Part shown: one piece after another, positions 1 to 11,121 of the stretch
How positions within the stretch are numbered: the stretch's first letter is position 1
Layout of the letters: every line of letters starts with the position of its first letter
Source of the DNA: Lyophyllum atratum
Taxonomy: Eukaryota > Basidiomycota > Agaricomycetes > Agaricales > Lyophyllaceae
DNA length: 64,000 nucleotides
Assembly: GCA_014905825.1 (NCBI GenBank)
Contig: JACGCN010000005.1
Span: 1,674,001-1,738,000 of the forward strand
Direction: 5' to 3'
The notes under the pieces: generated by a model
The model's database searches: none
What the model was told of the DNA's origin: nothing
The model's input: the letters and a program-made list of their open reading frames with translations, nothing else
Translations under genes and position numbers: made by a program

Positions 1-1809
1 CGCGGCGAGGAGCAGTAGATCCCTGCTTTGAATGATAGCCATATGGCGACAAGATCCCGAGTCCACTTCCCCCCACAGATGTGAGATATGGCTCGAAGCC
101 CTCGCGGATCAACTGGTGTATCAGATTTTGAAGGTCCTGTGCCTTGAAATCTGGGGTGAACGTTGCACTGTAAGATCGATGCCGGTGCTGAATGAAGTCC
201 CCATACGCACCATCCGGCACTAGAGTGACCGCGCACCCTCCTCCGCCGGCACCAGTCAGCTTGGTCGCCAAGCGATAAGGTTCCGCGGCCGTTGTGCTCT
301 TGATGAATTCGAGCGACTGGTGCGAAACGCCCAGGGTAACGAGATGACCATGGTTTTCATGGATCAGGGCCTTAATGACACGTATAAAGTCAACCAGCGT
401 ACATAAGATAGCGGCAAGATAACAGCTTACCGACAAGGCGGATAATAATGAATCACGAGGCAGCTCCGGATCCGCCAAAGCCCTCCTAGCTTCGTCGCTA
501 ATGCTCTGGATGGAGTTCATGATACTATTAACCAACTCGGGTTCCTGAGGATACGGCGTACAGTCAGCACCTCAATTCGCCGTCTCCCCTGCCAGCACAG
601 GAACTGCTTACATTGGCCTTTTTCTCACCCACACCTGCGACCAACTTCTTGGTATCTCGCGGTACCTTGGAATTGGTCAACAGGAATCTCAAGGACTTGA
701 ATCTAGGGAGTAGGTAACCGTCAGGTACAAGTTCCCAGGGGAAACCGACGGAAGGAGCTCACCCTTGTATGGCTTCCATGCCGCTCTTCCTCTCAAATCC
801 AGCACGAGTGTACGCTAAGGCACCACCGAAAACTGCGACACTGTTGTCCACCCCACTGGGGTTGCCGTGGAGAACCTTCTCGGCCACAAAGGCCCAACGA
901 TTGACCTCCTCTGCCAGGGCTGGCGGGATAGCTCGGCGGCCTTGGTGTGATATGTGGATGTGCCCTGAGCTCGGTGACGTTGGGGCCGGGGGTGCGGGGA
1001 TACTGATCCGACGTTGGAGTAATAATAGGGTTGTTGCCGCACAGGTAGAGAAAGACGCCGAAGACCCGAGGCCAGCACCAACTGGAAGTGTTGATCGCGC
1101 GGTGAAGTTGAATGACGGCCTTCAATCGAGGGGGTGAGTCTTAGCTAGGTCCGCGGGCAACGAAACTGAACATACCGCTCTCCCTCGATTGAGAGGATCA
1201 GATACATGTAGAGGAATGCCAACGACGCAGCATGGGCAGCCTTCTTGCTTTCCTCGAGCCCTTTCAGCGCCCTTTCATTGATAGCGTCAATCAGTTTCTG
1301 ATCGAGGACCTCCGGGTGTTCGTCGCCCGCAGGCACGGGAGTCACAGCGTCCCACGGCAACGCTTCGATGTCCCATTCGTGGTAGAAGTTGTCGATGTCG
1401 TGGAAATGCACCGATAGTTTGCCGTCATTCCTAGGCGTCGTGAGCCCATAACACCGGAGATCCACTGAGGCTGCAATTGCGGTCTAGGGAAAGAGGTAAG
1501 TAAGTGATGGTTCCCAGGTACGAACAGAAAGGTAAAAAGCAGGTCGCCGACTCTTATGAGGTCAGGAGGCACATGGAATCGTGCTAATATCCGAGCACTT
1601 GAAGTCACTTGATAGAAAAGATGACTTACCACACCATGAACGACAGCATGCTCCCCAAACAAGATGACTTTCCCAGGTGCGCTCACGAACCACTCTCTAT
1701 CCTCCGACAAATTGACACCGTCGAGTGCCAATTTCTCAACAGCTCGGCTAATTGCCTGGCCAGCCTCAGGACCAGGTACTCGGATGTACCTACTCTGCAC
1801 AGCGTTATA
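1..1809 (-). CDS. ERG12: mevalonate kinase module, C-terminal half of a fused gene (partial)
   Basis: ATP-dependent phosphorylation of mevalonate in the cytosol, an early step of sterol and isoprenoid synthesis. All three GHMP-kinase signatures are present: APGKVILFGEHAVVHGV (about 1640-1690), LPVGAGLGSSASF (about 1055-1095) and TKLTGAGGGGCAV near 250. GNPSGVDNSVAVFGGALAY supplies the catalytic Asp region. Exons descend 1948-1630, 1483-1176, 1119-763, 702-612, 544-431 and 370 to the edge, and every junction keeps frame. The protein reaches a family-typical VGGSGLGILSPY end at the left border; no stop is seen, so a few residues are missing. There is no in-frame ATG between the end of the upstream lyase domain and APGKV, so this kinase has no start of its own and appears to be translated as the C-terminal part of a cystathionine beta-lyase fusion. 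The family assignment is firm; the fusion is inferred from the sequence. Confidence 0.93.
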
Positions 1810-3209
1810 TTCGATGGCGCCCGCGTCGACGAGAGCGTGTTCAAGGTCGTCGAGAAGATCATGGACATCTTCGATACCAACGCACAGACGAATGAGGTCT
1901 TCGGGCAGGCCACGAGCCGCCCGTGTCGCGGGATCGATGGACGCATGTCTATTCACTCTCATCAGCGATGGTACGGGACTAGACGGGAAGACAACACGCA
2001 CGACATGACGCAAGGCATACTAATCAAGCTGTTTACGCAGCCAAAGCTCACACTGATTCCCCAAAGCCTCGTTCCGCCCACGATTCGCTCGCTGAGAGTT
2101 TTGCTCCCAGTCTCGAAGCTGAGCACGGCCCCATTTCCATCGGCAATGCGTTCGTGGATGTCTCGTCCTGGATGATCGGCCAGACCGGGATAGTTCACAT
2201 GGAATCCAAGAGTGTTAAGGTAGTCTGCAACCACGTTCGCGGTGGCTTGCTGCCGGTCCATGCGGAGGGCAAGAGTCTTAATTCCACGGAGGAGAAGGAA
2301 AGAGTCGACAGGTGCGAGGGCGTTGCCAACAGAGTTGATGGTAAACGCCATTTGCTATGCGCATACTTGGCGTGAATATAGAGGGTGCGGCATAGTCTCA
2401 ATTACATACCTTGGCTAAATCGTCCCGGTTGCATGTTATAACTCCAGCCATGAGGTCATGGTGTCCACTAAGATATTTTGTAGCGCTGTCATACACAATA
2501 TCCGCGCCATGCTCTAGGGGGCGTTGTAGATATGGGCTCATCATAGTATTGTCCACGATGACGATGGCATTTGGGGCGCGTTCTTTGACATCCTTGCTAA
2601 TCGTAGCCAGGTCCGCGATTTTTAGCAAGGGATTAGTGGGAGATTCTAGGAGGACCATGGCAGTCTTTGTGGGGTGGATTAACGCATGCAGGCTCTCGGG
2701 ATTGGTTGTGTCGACATGGTGAACGGTGACGCCGACATGGCTGCGGATGTAAGTAAGTAGGCGGTTGGTACCACCGTAAAGATCGTCTCCTGCGATGACT
2801 TCGTCACCGGGCTTCAGGATGCGCAGGATAACGTCAAGCGCCGCCATGCCGGATGAAACGACAAACGCATGTTCCGCGGAGGAGATTTTGGCGATATGGT
2901 GCTCTTCATGAAACGTGAGTCAAAATATCGCAGAATCGCGAGGCTTTTCGGCGTACCAAGGTGACTACGAGTAGGGTTCCCACTTCTGGAATAATCGTAC
3001 TCGTTGCCGACTCCCTTGAAAGTGGCCGATTGATAAATCGGTACGGAACTACTGCCGTACTGATCTTTCATGTCCGGGTTCTCTACTGTCGCACACAAAG
3101 TCGAGAACCGGTACGGTTTCCTTGACCTCATGGGCGACTCAGGTTCTGGTGTAGGCAGATCATGAATGGGGAGTTTCGAAGCCGTTTTGGGGTCGATTGA
3201 GGGTGCCAT
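1810..3209 (-). CDS. STR3: cystathionine beta-lyase module, N-terminal half of a fused gene
   Basis: PLP enzyme of methionine synthesis that cleaves cystathionine to homocysteine, pyruvate and ammonia. The start is the ATG at 3209. Exons descend 3209-2957, 2903-2410, 2354-2002 and 1948-1630. Visible family segments are SSSVPIYQSATFKGV, YSRSGNPTRSHLE, VIAGDDLYGGTNRLL, VIVDNTMMSPYLQRPLEHGAD, the lysine loop SATKYLSGHHD, and the C-terminal GLPEDLIRLCVGIEDVHDLL. The lyase part is about 410 residues, full length for the fungal family. It does not end in a stop: exon 4 runs on through a linker of about 40 residues into a mevalonate kinase domain. The gene is divergent from the HIT-finger gene, with 199 bp between the ATGs. 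Cystathionine gamma-lyase is a close relative; the SATKYLSGHHD context and MSHASI-type segment favour beta-lyase. Confidence 0.92.
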
Positions 3210-3408
3210 GTCGTGATAGGGCTGAAATGAGAGGCCAGGTGGCTACTAGCACGGAGATCGCGGCCTGTAGGCAGATAGCAGAGAGAACAAGTTTAATGGA
3301 AGGGAGCAAAGGATGATGGGAGGAAGTGAGGTGATGTGCAAATATTGGCCTGGAGGCGATTGCGTGCTCTGTTATTACGGGTCGGCCGATCAAAACACAT
3401 TTCATTTT
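3210..3408. promoter_or_regulatory. shared divergent promoter, lyase/kinase and HIT-finger genes
   Basis: Only 199 bp separate the two opposed ATGs at 3209 (-) and 3409 (+), so both promoters must lie here or overlap the genes. No clear TATA box is seen. Confidence 0.5.
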
Positions 3409-4102
3409 ATGCCACCAAAGAAAACAAGAGAACATCGTAAGAATCTACCGTTCTCCTCTCTCGGAGTTGCTGATTGCAATCTGGACGCGCACAGACGCTC
3501 GGCAAGCCAATACTGTCGCCACAGTGGGCCTTGCACCCGAAGTCATCGCTAAACGAACCAAGCGACATCTCGACGAACTTGAGGTACGCCTCATGTGCAT
3601 CCTGCTCTTTGCCTGACAACGCATTACACTTTCGAAGCGATCTAATTATGCCGAGCCTACCCTTCTCGCTGGCGAGGACGATGAGGAGGGAGGGAAATCT
3701 GCTAAAGGACGCGCACGTCAAACCATCTCCGACAAACGCAACCTCAGCATCGCGGGCACCTCCGCGGCGGCGAAGAAGAAGAAGTCAACTATGAATGTGC
3801 GAACTGCTTTACTTTACCGCAAAAGCCTCGCAACCCTCATTGACGAATCGGTACGGGTGTCTCCTGCTCCTTGTATGCTTTGTTAAGCTCCTTCTGGCCT
3901 GTAGAATATCGCGTCTCTTCCTGCGTCAATTCCAACGTATCTAACTGCACTCACGGCACCCTCGCCATACCCTTCCCGAAGCCTTTGTTCCGTTTGTGGA
4001 TACTGGGGGGCGTACAAGTGCCGACGGTGTGCCATGCCTTATTGTGATCACAACTGTGAAAGTGTTCACGCTGAAGCGCGTTGCGAAAGAAGGGTCGCCT
4101 GA
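3409..4102 (+). CDS. VPS71: HIT-type zinc finger protein, SWR1-complex subunit Vps71/ZNHIT1
   Basis: Predicted nuclear subunit of the SWR1/SRCAP remodeller that deposits histone H2A.Z. Exons are 3409-3436, 3495-3583, 3638-3850 and 3905-4102, giving 175 residues with all frames closing. A basic N-terminus is followed by IAKRTKRHLDELE, then LLYRKSLATLIDES, then a C-terminal HIT finger (about residues 137-170). In the finger CSVCGYWGAYKCRRC, YCDHNCESVH and ARCERR supply the metal ligands. The order of basic helix, short linker and finger at the very C-terminus matches human ZNHIT1, and the length is close. Other HIT proteins such as Bcd1 or Hit1 carry the finger at the N-terminus. The SWR1 role is inferred from the family. 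Confidence 0.88.
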
Positions 4103-4477
4103 ACCTCAGCGGAATGCTGCACGCTCCCAATATCTCGGGTCCATCTACCACTGCATCTAGTTCCTTCATGGAACATACCAAACGTATGCTCAAAACGGCG
4201 CGGCCGCCCCTAACAACCGACGGCCCCTCCTGAACAACTACATTGTGCACCAGGTCACACACCTCTCGAGGAGTAGACATGTGTAGCCAGGCCCGCCGTG
4301 TTTCTATCTGGATGTCTCACTTAACGCCACATGTAAACCAAAAGGCGGGATCCCATTCCTGTTAACGGCACGTATGTAATGAAGGAAAATGGCATTACGA
4401 TATAGCTACTCGAGCTCAGTTACGATGTGATTACCGTATCTCCAACTTCCGACTGCTCATGAACCACTCAAACGAAC
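4103..4477. other. intergenic, convergent 3' ends
   Basis: 375 bp between the stop of the HIT-finger gene (+) and the stop of the aspartic protease (-). No further gene signal is visible. Confidence 0.6.
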
Positions 4478-6420
4478 TCAAACGAGTTTGGCCAAGCTGA
4501 GGTTGTTCTTGGTGACGTCCGTCGAGAAGTACGCGTTCTTCAAGAACACGTCGCCGACCTAAGTAAGCACACAGAAAATTAGCAAACCTCTGTCCACTAC
4601 ATAGCAGAAGGAACACATACCAGCCACTCAGTTGCACCCCCAATATTACCTGGTGAAATACCCGAAATACAGTCACCCGTCGGGTCAGCAGGGTCAACGG
4701 GCTGGAACGCAATATCCCTCGGGTCAATCGAAAACGCCGTGCCCCCAAACGTCAACGCAACGCTCGCGGTCGTCGTGCACGGGACCGTGAATCCGCCTTG
4801 ACCGTCCGACTTCGCGCCCTCGATGTTCTGGTGGACAGCCGCTACGTCGGCGGCGGGTGCGATGATGAGGGTCGTACCGGTGTCGAGGATGGCAGTGCGG
4901 CCCTGCAGGCCGACGTCGGTTCCATCGACAGAGACGGCGTCCATGGCACCTTCCCAGAAGCCTTGCTTGCTGACGTTGTCTAGAGTGACGAGGGTCTTGG
5001 GGTCGAATTTAGTGGTGTCGAGGCCGCTGTGAAGTTAGGATGAGTGTTCGAAAGAGCTGCTTTGCAGGTAAAGGGCATACCCGAAGGTGATTTCGCCGTC
5101 GTTCTTCTTGTCAGCGACACGAGAAATCTTGTATGACGTGATGGCTTCTTTCACCAAGCCCGCTTTTGCCATCGCCTCGATCGGTGTCAGGGTTTGTTGC
5201 TGAGAGAGCGTCTATATAATCGTTGTTAGTCTCACCGATGACCGGTAATTGGAGTGTAGATTCACCGATTGTGCAAGTCCCATGAGGCCATCGAAAGAGG
5301 TTGAGTCATCCGAGAATTCAACGCTCTCCGTGGTCGCAACGCCGAAAGTGTGGGCCTTGAGTGTAATACCTGCGACCACAATATCATCCGTAACAATGCT
5401 TCCCGAGACCTGGCCAGTTCCGTATGTAACTTGGAAGGGCGTTTGAGCGTCCTGGAAAGAGCTTGAGCCCTGGGGACCGAGGAATTTGTGATTTCCCTAC
5501 GAGCGAGATTGATTAGCTCTTGGCCATTCTTAAGTATGTGCAGAACGTACGCATCCACCGCCAGCGTCCGATTTGCAATTCTCAGCTCCAACCCACAAGT
5601 CAGCTGATCCTGAATCCATCAGGATCGAGAAGTCCTGGGGTGGCGTGCCCATCTGAACAGTTGCGAGGTAGCCAAGGTCCTTTGCTCTGTCACGCAAAAT
5701 TAACTAGAGGGAGCGATGGTTGAGTTAAATTTCTTACTCAATGTCAAGCCCAAGCGAATTGTCCGCAGCTGGCTTGTTGGCGACGCTTACATCGGGAACA
5801 GCGGCACTGAAGCATGGGTCGTGAGTTCATGAAATAGTAACCAACAATGGAATGAATACCCAGCAGCACCTGCACCCGCACCAGCACCAGCACCTGCACC
5901 AGCACCTGCACCGGCACCCGCAGCACCAGCACCTTTGCCTTTGCCGTTACCCTTAGCCTTGCCATGACCTTGTATGTTTCCGTTTCTATCCTTTGCAGCA
6001 GCTGAAGCCAACACAGCGCCCGAGCCTGCGGTTTTAGACTTTGACTTCGGCTTGGGGACACCGATACGGTTATACCGTCTCTCAAGGCCGTCCTCGCCTT
6101 CGACGGCAAGGACCCGCTTGCGGAGGTTTTCGCGCAGCTCTTCCGTGGTGGGCGCACGTCGACCTGTCATACGGGCGTAGCGCCGTTGGCTGCGGTTGAT
6201 GTTCTGTTGATGTGCCTGCCCAAACTATTATTAGTATTGAGATTGAATTCGGAAACATAAAGGTGCGCACAATAAGAGGGTGGGCAGTGGACCGTTGCTC
6301 AGCCCGCTTGAGGGGTAGGGTTACCATGCCAGGCATTGGGTTTGAGTTCGCAGCGGGCAAGGCATCGACGGCAAGGGCAAGCAGAACACCTGCAAGAAGT
6401 GCGGAGAATCGGATTTGCAT
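4478..6420 (-). CDS. secreted pepsin-like aspartic protease (A1 family) with Gly-Ala linker
   Basis: Extracellular or vacuolar endopeptidase. Exons descend 6420-6271, 6215-5860, 5806-5738, 5686-5551, 5496-5266, 5211-5081, 5026-4621 and 4558-4478, giving 519 residues. The ATG at 6420 begins a clear signal peptide, MQIRFSALLAGVLLALAVDA. A basic propeptide of about 115 residues follows, then a Gly-Ala run of about 20 residues just before the mature domain. Catalytic motifs are DSGSADLWVG (first Asp; Ser replaces the usual Thr) and AILDTGTTL (second Asp). YGTGQVSG covers the flap Tyr. The A1 C-terminus WLVGDVFLKNAYFSTD is intact. The second Asp, flap and C-terminus are canonical, so it is probably active. 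Low-complexity Gly-Ala inserted at the pro/mature border is unusual. A TATATAA lies about 170 bp upstream of the ATG. Confidence 0.93.
5861..5932 (-). repeat. GGTGCN hexamer-type repeat coding (Gly-Ala)n in the protease
   Basis: About twelve imperfect Gly-Ala codon pairs in tandem at the 3' end of exon 2. Third positions vary (GCA, GCT, GCG, GCC), so the tract is kept at protein level or is an aged microsatellite. Confidence 0.85.
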
Positions 6421-7119
6421 GTTGGAGAATAGTCGCAAGAAATAAGCTCTAGAATGAGAGTACGTTTAATCTGCCAGAGAAAAAGAGAGGAAGCGGGTGG
6501 GAAAGGGAGGAAGGGGAAGCAGAAGAGCCCAGCCTGTGGCAAGAGAAATGGGGAAAGGGGAAGAGAATAGTCCGCATCTGGTCTGAACGCGTTATATACT
6601 TCGCGCGGCTGTCACCAGCCGAATGTCCGTCCAAGACACCCATCTCCACACCACAAAGGCCTCGACACGCATGTCGCCTCATGTTGTCCCGATCATGTGA
6701 TGGTGCAAAAATAGCAGTACTGCGGAGCTGAGAGTAGATGGGAATGGGCGGTCATGATTGTTATGATTGTTGCTGAATGGTTTCTAAGGTGTTTGGCACT
6801 TCTGGATTCGCCCTCATAATTTTATGTGGGTCAAAATGCTTCTATCTTTCATCAAAAGATTCGAAAACATCGGGCATCCAAACGCACCTTGTATATTTTT
6901 GGCCCTCCTGGGTAACATTATTGAAGTGTGAGCGTTGCAGGTCCAGCGATGTCAACCCTGATGTCAACCTTACGATCTGGTGTCTCGTCTGTGGAACTGC
7001 TTTGATAATCATGGTCAAGATTAGTGGGGCGGGAGGCATAGTCATGGAGAAAGATATCGATAATATTTGTGTCTGGATATGGGGCGATGATGCGTACATG
7101 GTAAAATGCATCATTACAA
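6421..7119. promoter_or_regulatory. protease promoter and 3' flank of the isomerase gene
   Basis: The protease promoter carries TATATAA (read on -) at 6592-6598 and long pyrimidine tracts (on -) between there and the ATG at 6420. The rest, 6700-7119, holds only short open frames without splice or codon support. Confidence 0.5.
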
Positions 7120-8271
7120 TTACAACCTTGAACGTGCAGCGGCATCATCAATGGCAGCGTTGGTAGGCCTCAAGTCCATCCGTATTGTAGCCAACGTATC
7201 GCGATACAGATCAGTCTAAAAAAACGCCCATTTAGCCATGCTCATGGTCTAGTATAGAAATCGTACCTTGATCAATCCCCAAACACCAGCCTGTGCATTG
7301 GCGCTGAACTTGTCAGCAACCTCTACGGCCTTTTCCAAGACTTCAGCAGTCTTTCCGTCAACGAGATGGTCCAACAGGCCGTCCTGGTGTGCTTCCTTGG
7401 CGCTAAACCTGTGGCCCTCAAGAGCGATCTTGCGTTGGAGACGATGATCGCCTACTTTTGCTCGGAGAATGGCGGCAAAAGATAAGGGCCATACAGCACC
7501 GAAGTGAACCTTCACAGTGACGAGTTATAAATGGATCTCGAATACCACGTCGTGTCCTTACCTCGTTCATGCATAGCCAGGCGTTGCGTTTATTCCCATC
7601 GGTCATTACGCGATAGTCGCATGCCAACGATAGCAGAAATGCACCGGCGTAGCAGTGCCCATTGATCGCGGCAATTGTTGGAACTGCATGCCGTGTTAAT
7701 ATGCGGAAACGATACGTCTGCTTCAATAGGTTGGGCGCTCACTAGGAAATGCCAGAAGACGCGCTAAAAGCGGGTTAAATGTAGCTATAAATGAAAAGGT
7801 AAGGATGAGCTTCGGAACGCGTCTGTCCTTACTCACAAGGAAAGAAATTCGGGTCGGATACGACGTTTGCGAAGTCGAGTCCTTGGAGTGAGCATAATGA
7901 GCCCAAAGTGGTCGAGATCTGCCTGGTGTGGACAGCCAACACGTACCGTTGCTGAAGAACTTGTCCTGGTCCCGTTTTCCCACAATGATTAGCGCACCTT
8001 TTCCGCCTTCCTTATCCTTGGCCTTCTGTGCAGCCCTCCACTGCCCACGCCAGTCTCTTTCAACCGCGTCAAGTGCAGGTTTGAGTCCGCCATCCACGAG
8101 GTCAACAGTCAACCGACTGTCCTGCCCATTGTGTAGCTCAATGATCCAGAGTGACGGTTTGGCTTGAAATGCAGGTGATGAAGATGCCTGTTGACATGGA
8201 CCTAATCACAACTTACGGTGGGTGAGGGTGACGAGAGGTGCGTCGGTAGGGAGCCTGAGAGGGTAGGACAT
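7120..8271 (-). CDS. enoyl-CoA hydratase/isomerase family, predicted peroxisomal Delta3,Delta2-enoyl-CoA isomerase
   Basis: Crotonase-fold enzyme predicted to shift double bonds during beta-oxidation of unsaturated fatty acids. Exons descend 8271-8217, 8162-7947, 7881-7837, 7784-7743, 7683-7562, 7509-7267 and 7215-7120, giving 272 residues in frame. KFFSNGLDF and INGHCYAGAFLLSLACDYR form the oxyanion-hole segments. AWLCMNEVHFG places a Glu where ECI-type isomerases have their base. The last three residues are Ser-Arg-Leu, a type 1 peroxisomal targeting signal that fits the role. It is divergent from the NDUFB10-like gene across about 330 bp. Hydratase activity cannot be excluded, because a single Glu favours but does not prove isomerase. 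Confidence 0.88.
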
Positions 8272-8599
8272 CGTTTCTTTTGTGGGAAGACTGGAAGCTA
8301 ACGCCCCAAGTGAAAGGCGGGGTCAAAAATAGCGAGCTAACCCGGTCCCGGTCTGCAGTCTTGGAGACATGTGATTGGTTGCGTTGTACGGGATTTTGAA
8401 CGCCGGGGACATACAATCTAGCAAGAAAAATACAGCCACGTTTAGCACCTAGAGTATATACATGTCCATGTGAGCTCACCGTCTTATATAGTAGCAATAA
8501 TATAGGGAGGCCAGAGTAGACCTCGGGTGGGAAGTGGTGAAAGAGGAAATGCAAACAAAACGCAACAAAAGCCAATTAATTCACTTACCACCAACGACG
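8272..8599. promoter_or_regulatory. divergent promoter, isomerase and complex I subunit
   Basis: 328 bp between opposed ATGs. It may also hold a short 5' exon of the complex I gene, whose visible N-terminus is a little shorter than in relatives. Confidence 0.4.
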
Positions 8600-8948
8600 A
8601 TGAGTCTGAACCAGGCCCGGGCTGAAGAGATCAAAGGTTTTCGTGCTACTCTTCTAACGAAAAACTCCAGCTGACCTCGTGCTGGATACCTATAGCCAGA
8701 TTCCAGGAGCGTGACGACCACCTCCGGGAGTCGTGGGTGCGGGCCATGGAAGCTCGTTTGGTGCGCGACGAGCTGGATAAGTGTCAGAGGGGCGAGGGCG
8801 TGAACCATTACGAGAATTGCAAGTGGCTCTCGGAAAAATACCTGAACATGCTCAAGGAAAGCAGGGTACGTATGATGAGGCCATCACTTCTCACTACGCG
8901 CTGACTTCGGGCGTGCAGGTGCAAGGCTATAAACGCATAGACGTCTAG
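8600..8948 (+). CDS. NADH:ubiquinone oxidoreductase subunit, NDUFB10/nuo-12.3 type
   Basis: Accessory subunit of the membrane arm of mitochondrial complex I. Exons are 8600-8636, 8696-8865 and 8919-8948, giving 78 residues. WVRAMEARLVRDELDKCQ, GEGVNHYENCKWLSEKY and a C-terminal VQGYKRIDV match the fungal 12.3-kDa subunit and animal PDSW, including the two cysteines of the central helix pair. The protein is about 15-20 residues shorter at the N-terminus than relatives I know, so the true start may lie in an upstream exon between 8272 and 8600. Its 3' end faces that of the ThuA gene. Confidence 0.85.
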
Positions 8949-9283
8949 TGACAATATTGAAGCCATGGATTGACTGCAGATAACTTTTATTTGAGTGCGA
9001 CTCGCGAAAGGTGTAAGGCGTTGCTCATGACGATCTTGTCACCTACGCCGGTCATGGACTGGATACAAACATTCGCATCGAACACAGTCGTTTCATAAAC
9101 AGCAATCACCACATGACGGCTGCTCAGGCCTCCGACGGAACTCATTCGACGATTACTCACACCCTGGACCTATATATCAGCTACATGAACCGACTCTGGG
9201 CTTCAGCATCGCCGTTGCCACCAAATGATCGTGAATTGGTATCATTATCCGTTCGTTCGACGAAAACAGTGTCCATGCATCCT
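8949..9283. other. intergenic, convergent 3' ends
   Basis: 335 bp between the complex I subunit (+) and the ThuA gene (-). I see nothing coding. Confidence 0.6.
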
Positions 9284-10776
9284 TCAAAGAGTCGGAAAAA
9301 ACTGTACATATCCTACAAGAAGCGCAATGATTGTGACGGCCCCGGCGGCGACTGTCGGAAGCATCGTGCCGGATGACCTGAACATCCCAAAAATGAGTCC
9401 GCTTTATTTCTAGTGCAAGGTGCTGACCCGGCTCACTGATCTGTGTTCGCCGGAGCTGCTCCACCCTTCGTTGAAGACGCCGACGTACTCGCGGCGGTAT
9501 TTCGGGAGTTACCAACAAGCGCAGACGAGTTCATTGCCCGCGTGGTATTGCTCTGCAATGTCCAAGATATGCCTCCCAAGATGTGAGATAGGAAAGCGTC
9601 ATCCTACAGGTACATCGAAGTGGGCTTTAGTTGATCTGACAGGAAGGGCTGGAGGACAAACCTGCCAAGTTTCGTTCAAGTGGCCCAGGCTCGTATAGAA
9701 GCTTCGCCCAGCAACAGACTTGTTCGCGTCGTCCACGCCACTACCATGAGTTTGGAACCAAGCTACAGAACAAGAGATAGCCCTGAGAAAATCAGAGCAA
9801 GGGAGAAATACAGCAAAAGGCGCACCGAGGGGATGAGGAGTGCCTTGGTCGAATTTCCGTATTCCGTTGTCTGTGGCCAGTTTTTGAGCATGAGCTCTAT
9901 GGTGGATGAAGACAATGCTGAGACGTGCCGACATAACTAGACTCGTTCGCGGCAAGGACGACCGTAGCACCGAGCGCTCTGGGATCCGACTTGAAGTTAT
10001 AGCTATGTAGTAGATCATGTTGGTACAGAAATCGACATGACGAAGGCCGGGGGCTCCTTACATTTCGTCGCGAACGTGCCATTCGGCTGGCAACTTGCTT
10101 GTGCTTGGATGCGATGGGCCCACTACATCCACAATCTAGCCGATTGTGATATTGAGAATGTCGAAACGTGAAAAACGGGTTGGGCTTACAGCGTCTTGGA
10201 GATCAGGGTGGTAGTCGAAGAAGGCCCCTATCCGAACGGGTGAATTAGATGAACAGCGCCACCAGAATACGATCTATGAGCGGCATACCAACTTCACGGC
10301 CGAAGAATGTCGTGTTAACAAGGGAGTCAGAAGACGAGTGTATCCCAACGAAGTTTCCGCCGAGATTGAGATACGTTTGGAATGCCGCCTTCCCCGCGTC
10401 GTCAAGAACTGCTTGGCACACATTCAGAGACTAGGGTCAGCGTCGTGGGCCTACGTCCCGCTCATGTATTCCACTGAGAGTGTTTAAAATGGGGCGTACC
10501 TTCTCCAGTAGTGCTCAAAAACAAGACTGCATCGAACCCCGCGAGGATCGAGTCTGTAAACTGGGCCTTATCCTCCGTTGCATCGAACTCAACATTAATT
10601 GACGCCTCTCTGGCCTTCAGCGCGGCAATTGCAGTGGGAATGGAATCATGCCTAAATCCAGCCGTGGCGGAGTATATCAGGATGCGTGCGGGGACGGATT
10701 GCTGTTGGGCCATGGCAGTAATCAGGAGGGAGAGAAGAATAAAGAGGTACAGCGGGACTGAGATGTTGGGCAGCAT
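9284..10776 (-). CDS. ThuA-like (trehalose-utilisation fold) protein with signal peptide and C-terminal anchor
   Basis: Class I glutamine-amidotransferase-like fold of unproven activity in fungi. Exons descend 10776-10500, 10408-10289, 10227-10190, 10135-10062, 10002-9938, 9894-9826, 9762-9662, 9603-9437 and 9377-9284, giving 334 residues in frame. The signal peptide is PLYLFILLSLLITAMA. Then come RILIYSATAGFRHDSIPTAI, FDAVLFLSTTGE, NLGGNFVGIHSSSDS, HPSTSKLPAEWHVRDE, GTPHPLAWFQTHGSG and RSFYTSLGHLNETWQ, the standard ThuA order. The last short exon adds a Ser/Thr-rich linker and the hydrophobic end AAGAVTIIALLVGYVQF, either a GPI signal or a membrane helix. The exon 5/6 junction uses a 43-bp intron and is the least certain join. 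Confidence 0.88.
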
Positions 10777-11121
10777 TACTTTACAGTCCAGTAAAACTGG
10801 CTGCGAGAGACTGATGGTACATGGTTCATGGACATCCCACCCACCTGCGTCATCGTTGTGATGGGCAACGCGGGCCGCCAACAAGGCACGCCGGCTATCC
10901 AGCTACTTGGCTTCTCAAGCTACATACCAAGGCCGAATACAAAGCCCCGGGACTGAACAGATGTCCATCGGTGAAGAGGGTATTATTAGTATTAGGGAAT
11001 ATAATCTCAATGCAAGTCAAGTTGTTGGGAGTGAAAAGGAATGTGTTGACGATAGATGGTGCCAAGAGATAAGAAATGATGCAAAATGGCCATGAAGAAG
11101 GAATACCGAAGCAATTGTGGA
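10777..11121. other. intergenic, ThuA promoter and DnaJ 3' flank
   Basis: 345 bp between two minus-strand genes in tandem. No clear TATA box or small gene is seen. Confidence 0.5.

Noticed and set aside
1609..2175. 188-codon plus-strand open frame
   Set aside because: It is antisense to the lyase/kinase exons, and its composition follows from the coding strand.
6777..7166. 129-codon plus-strand open frame upstream of the protease promoter
   Set aside because: No splice signals or homology; it overlaps the isomerase 3' exon in antisense.
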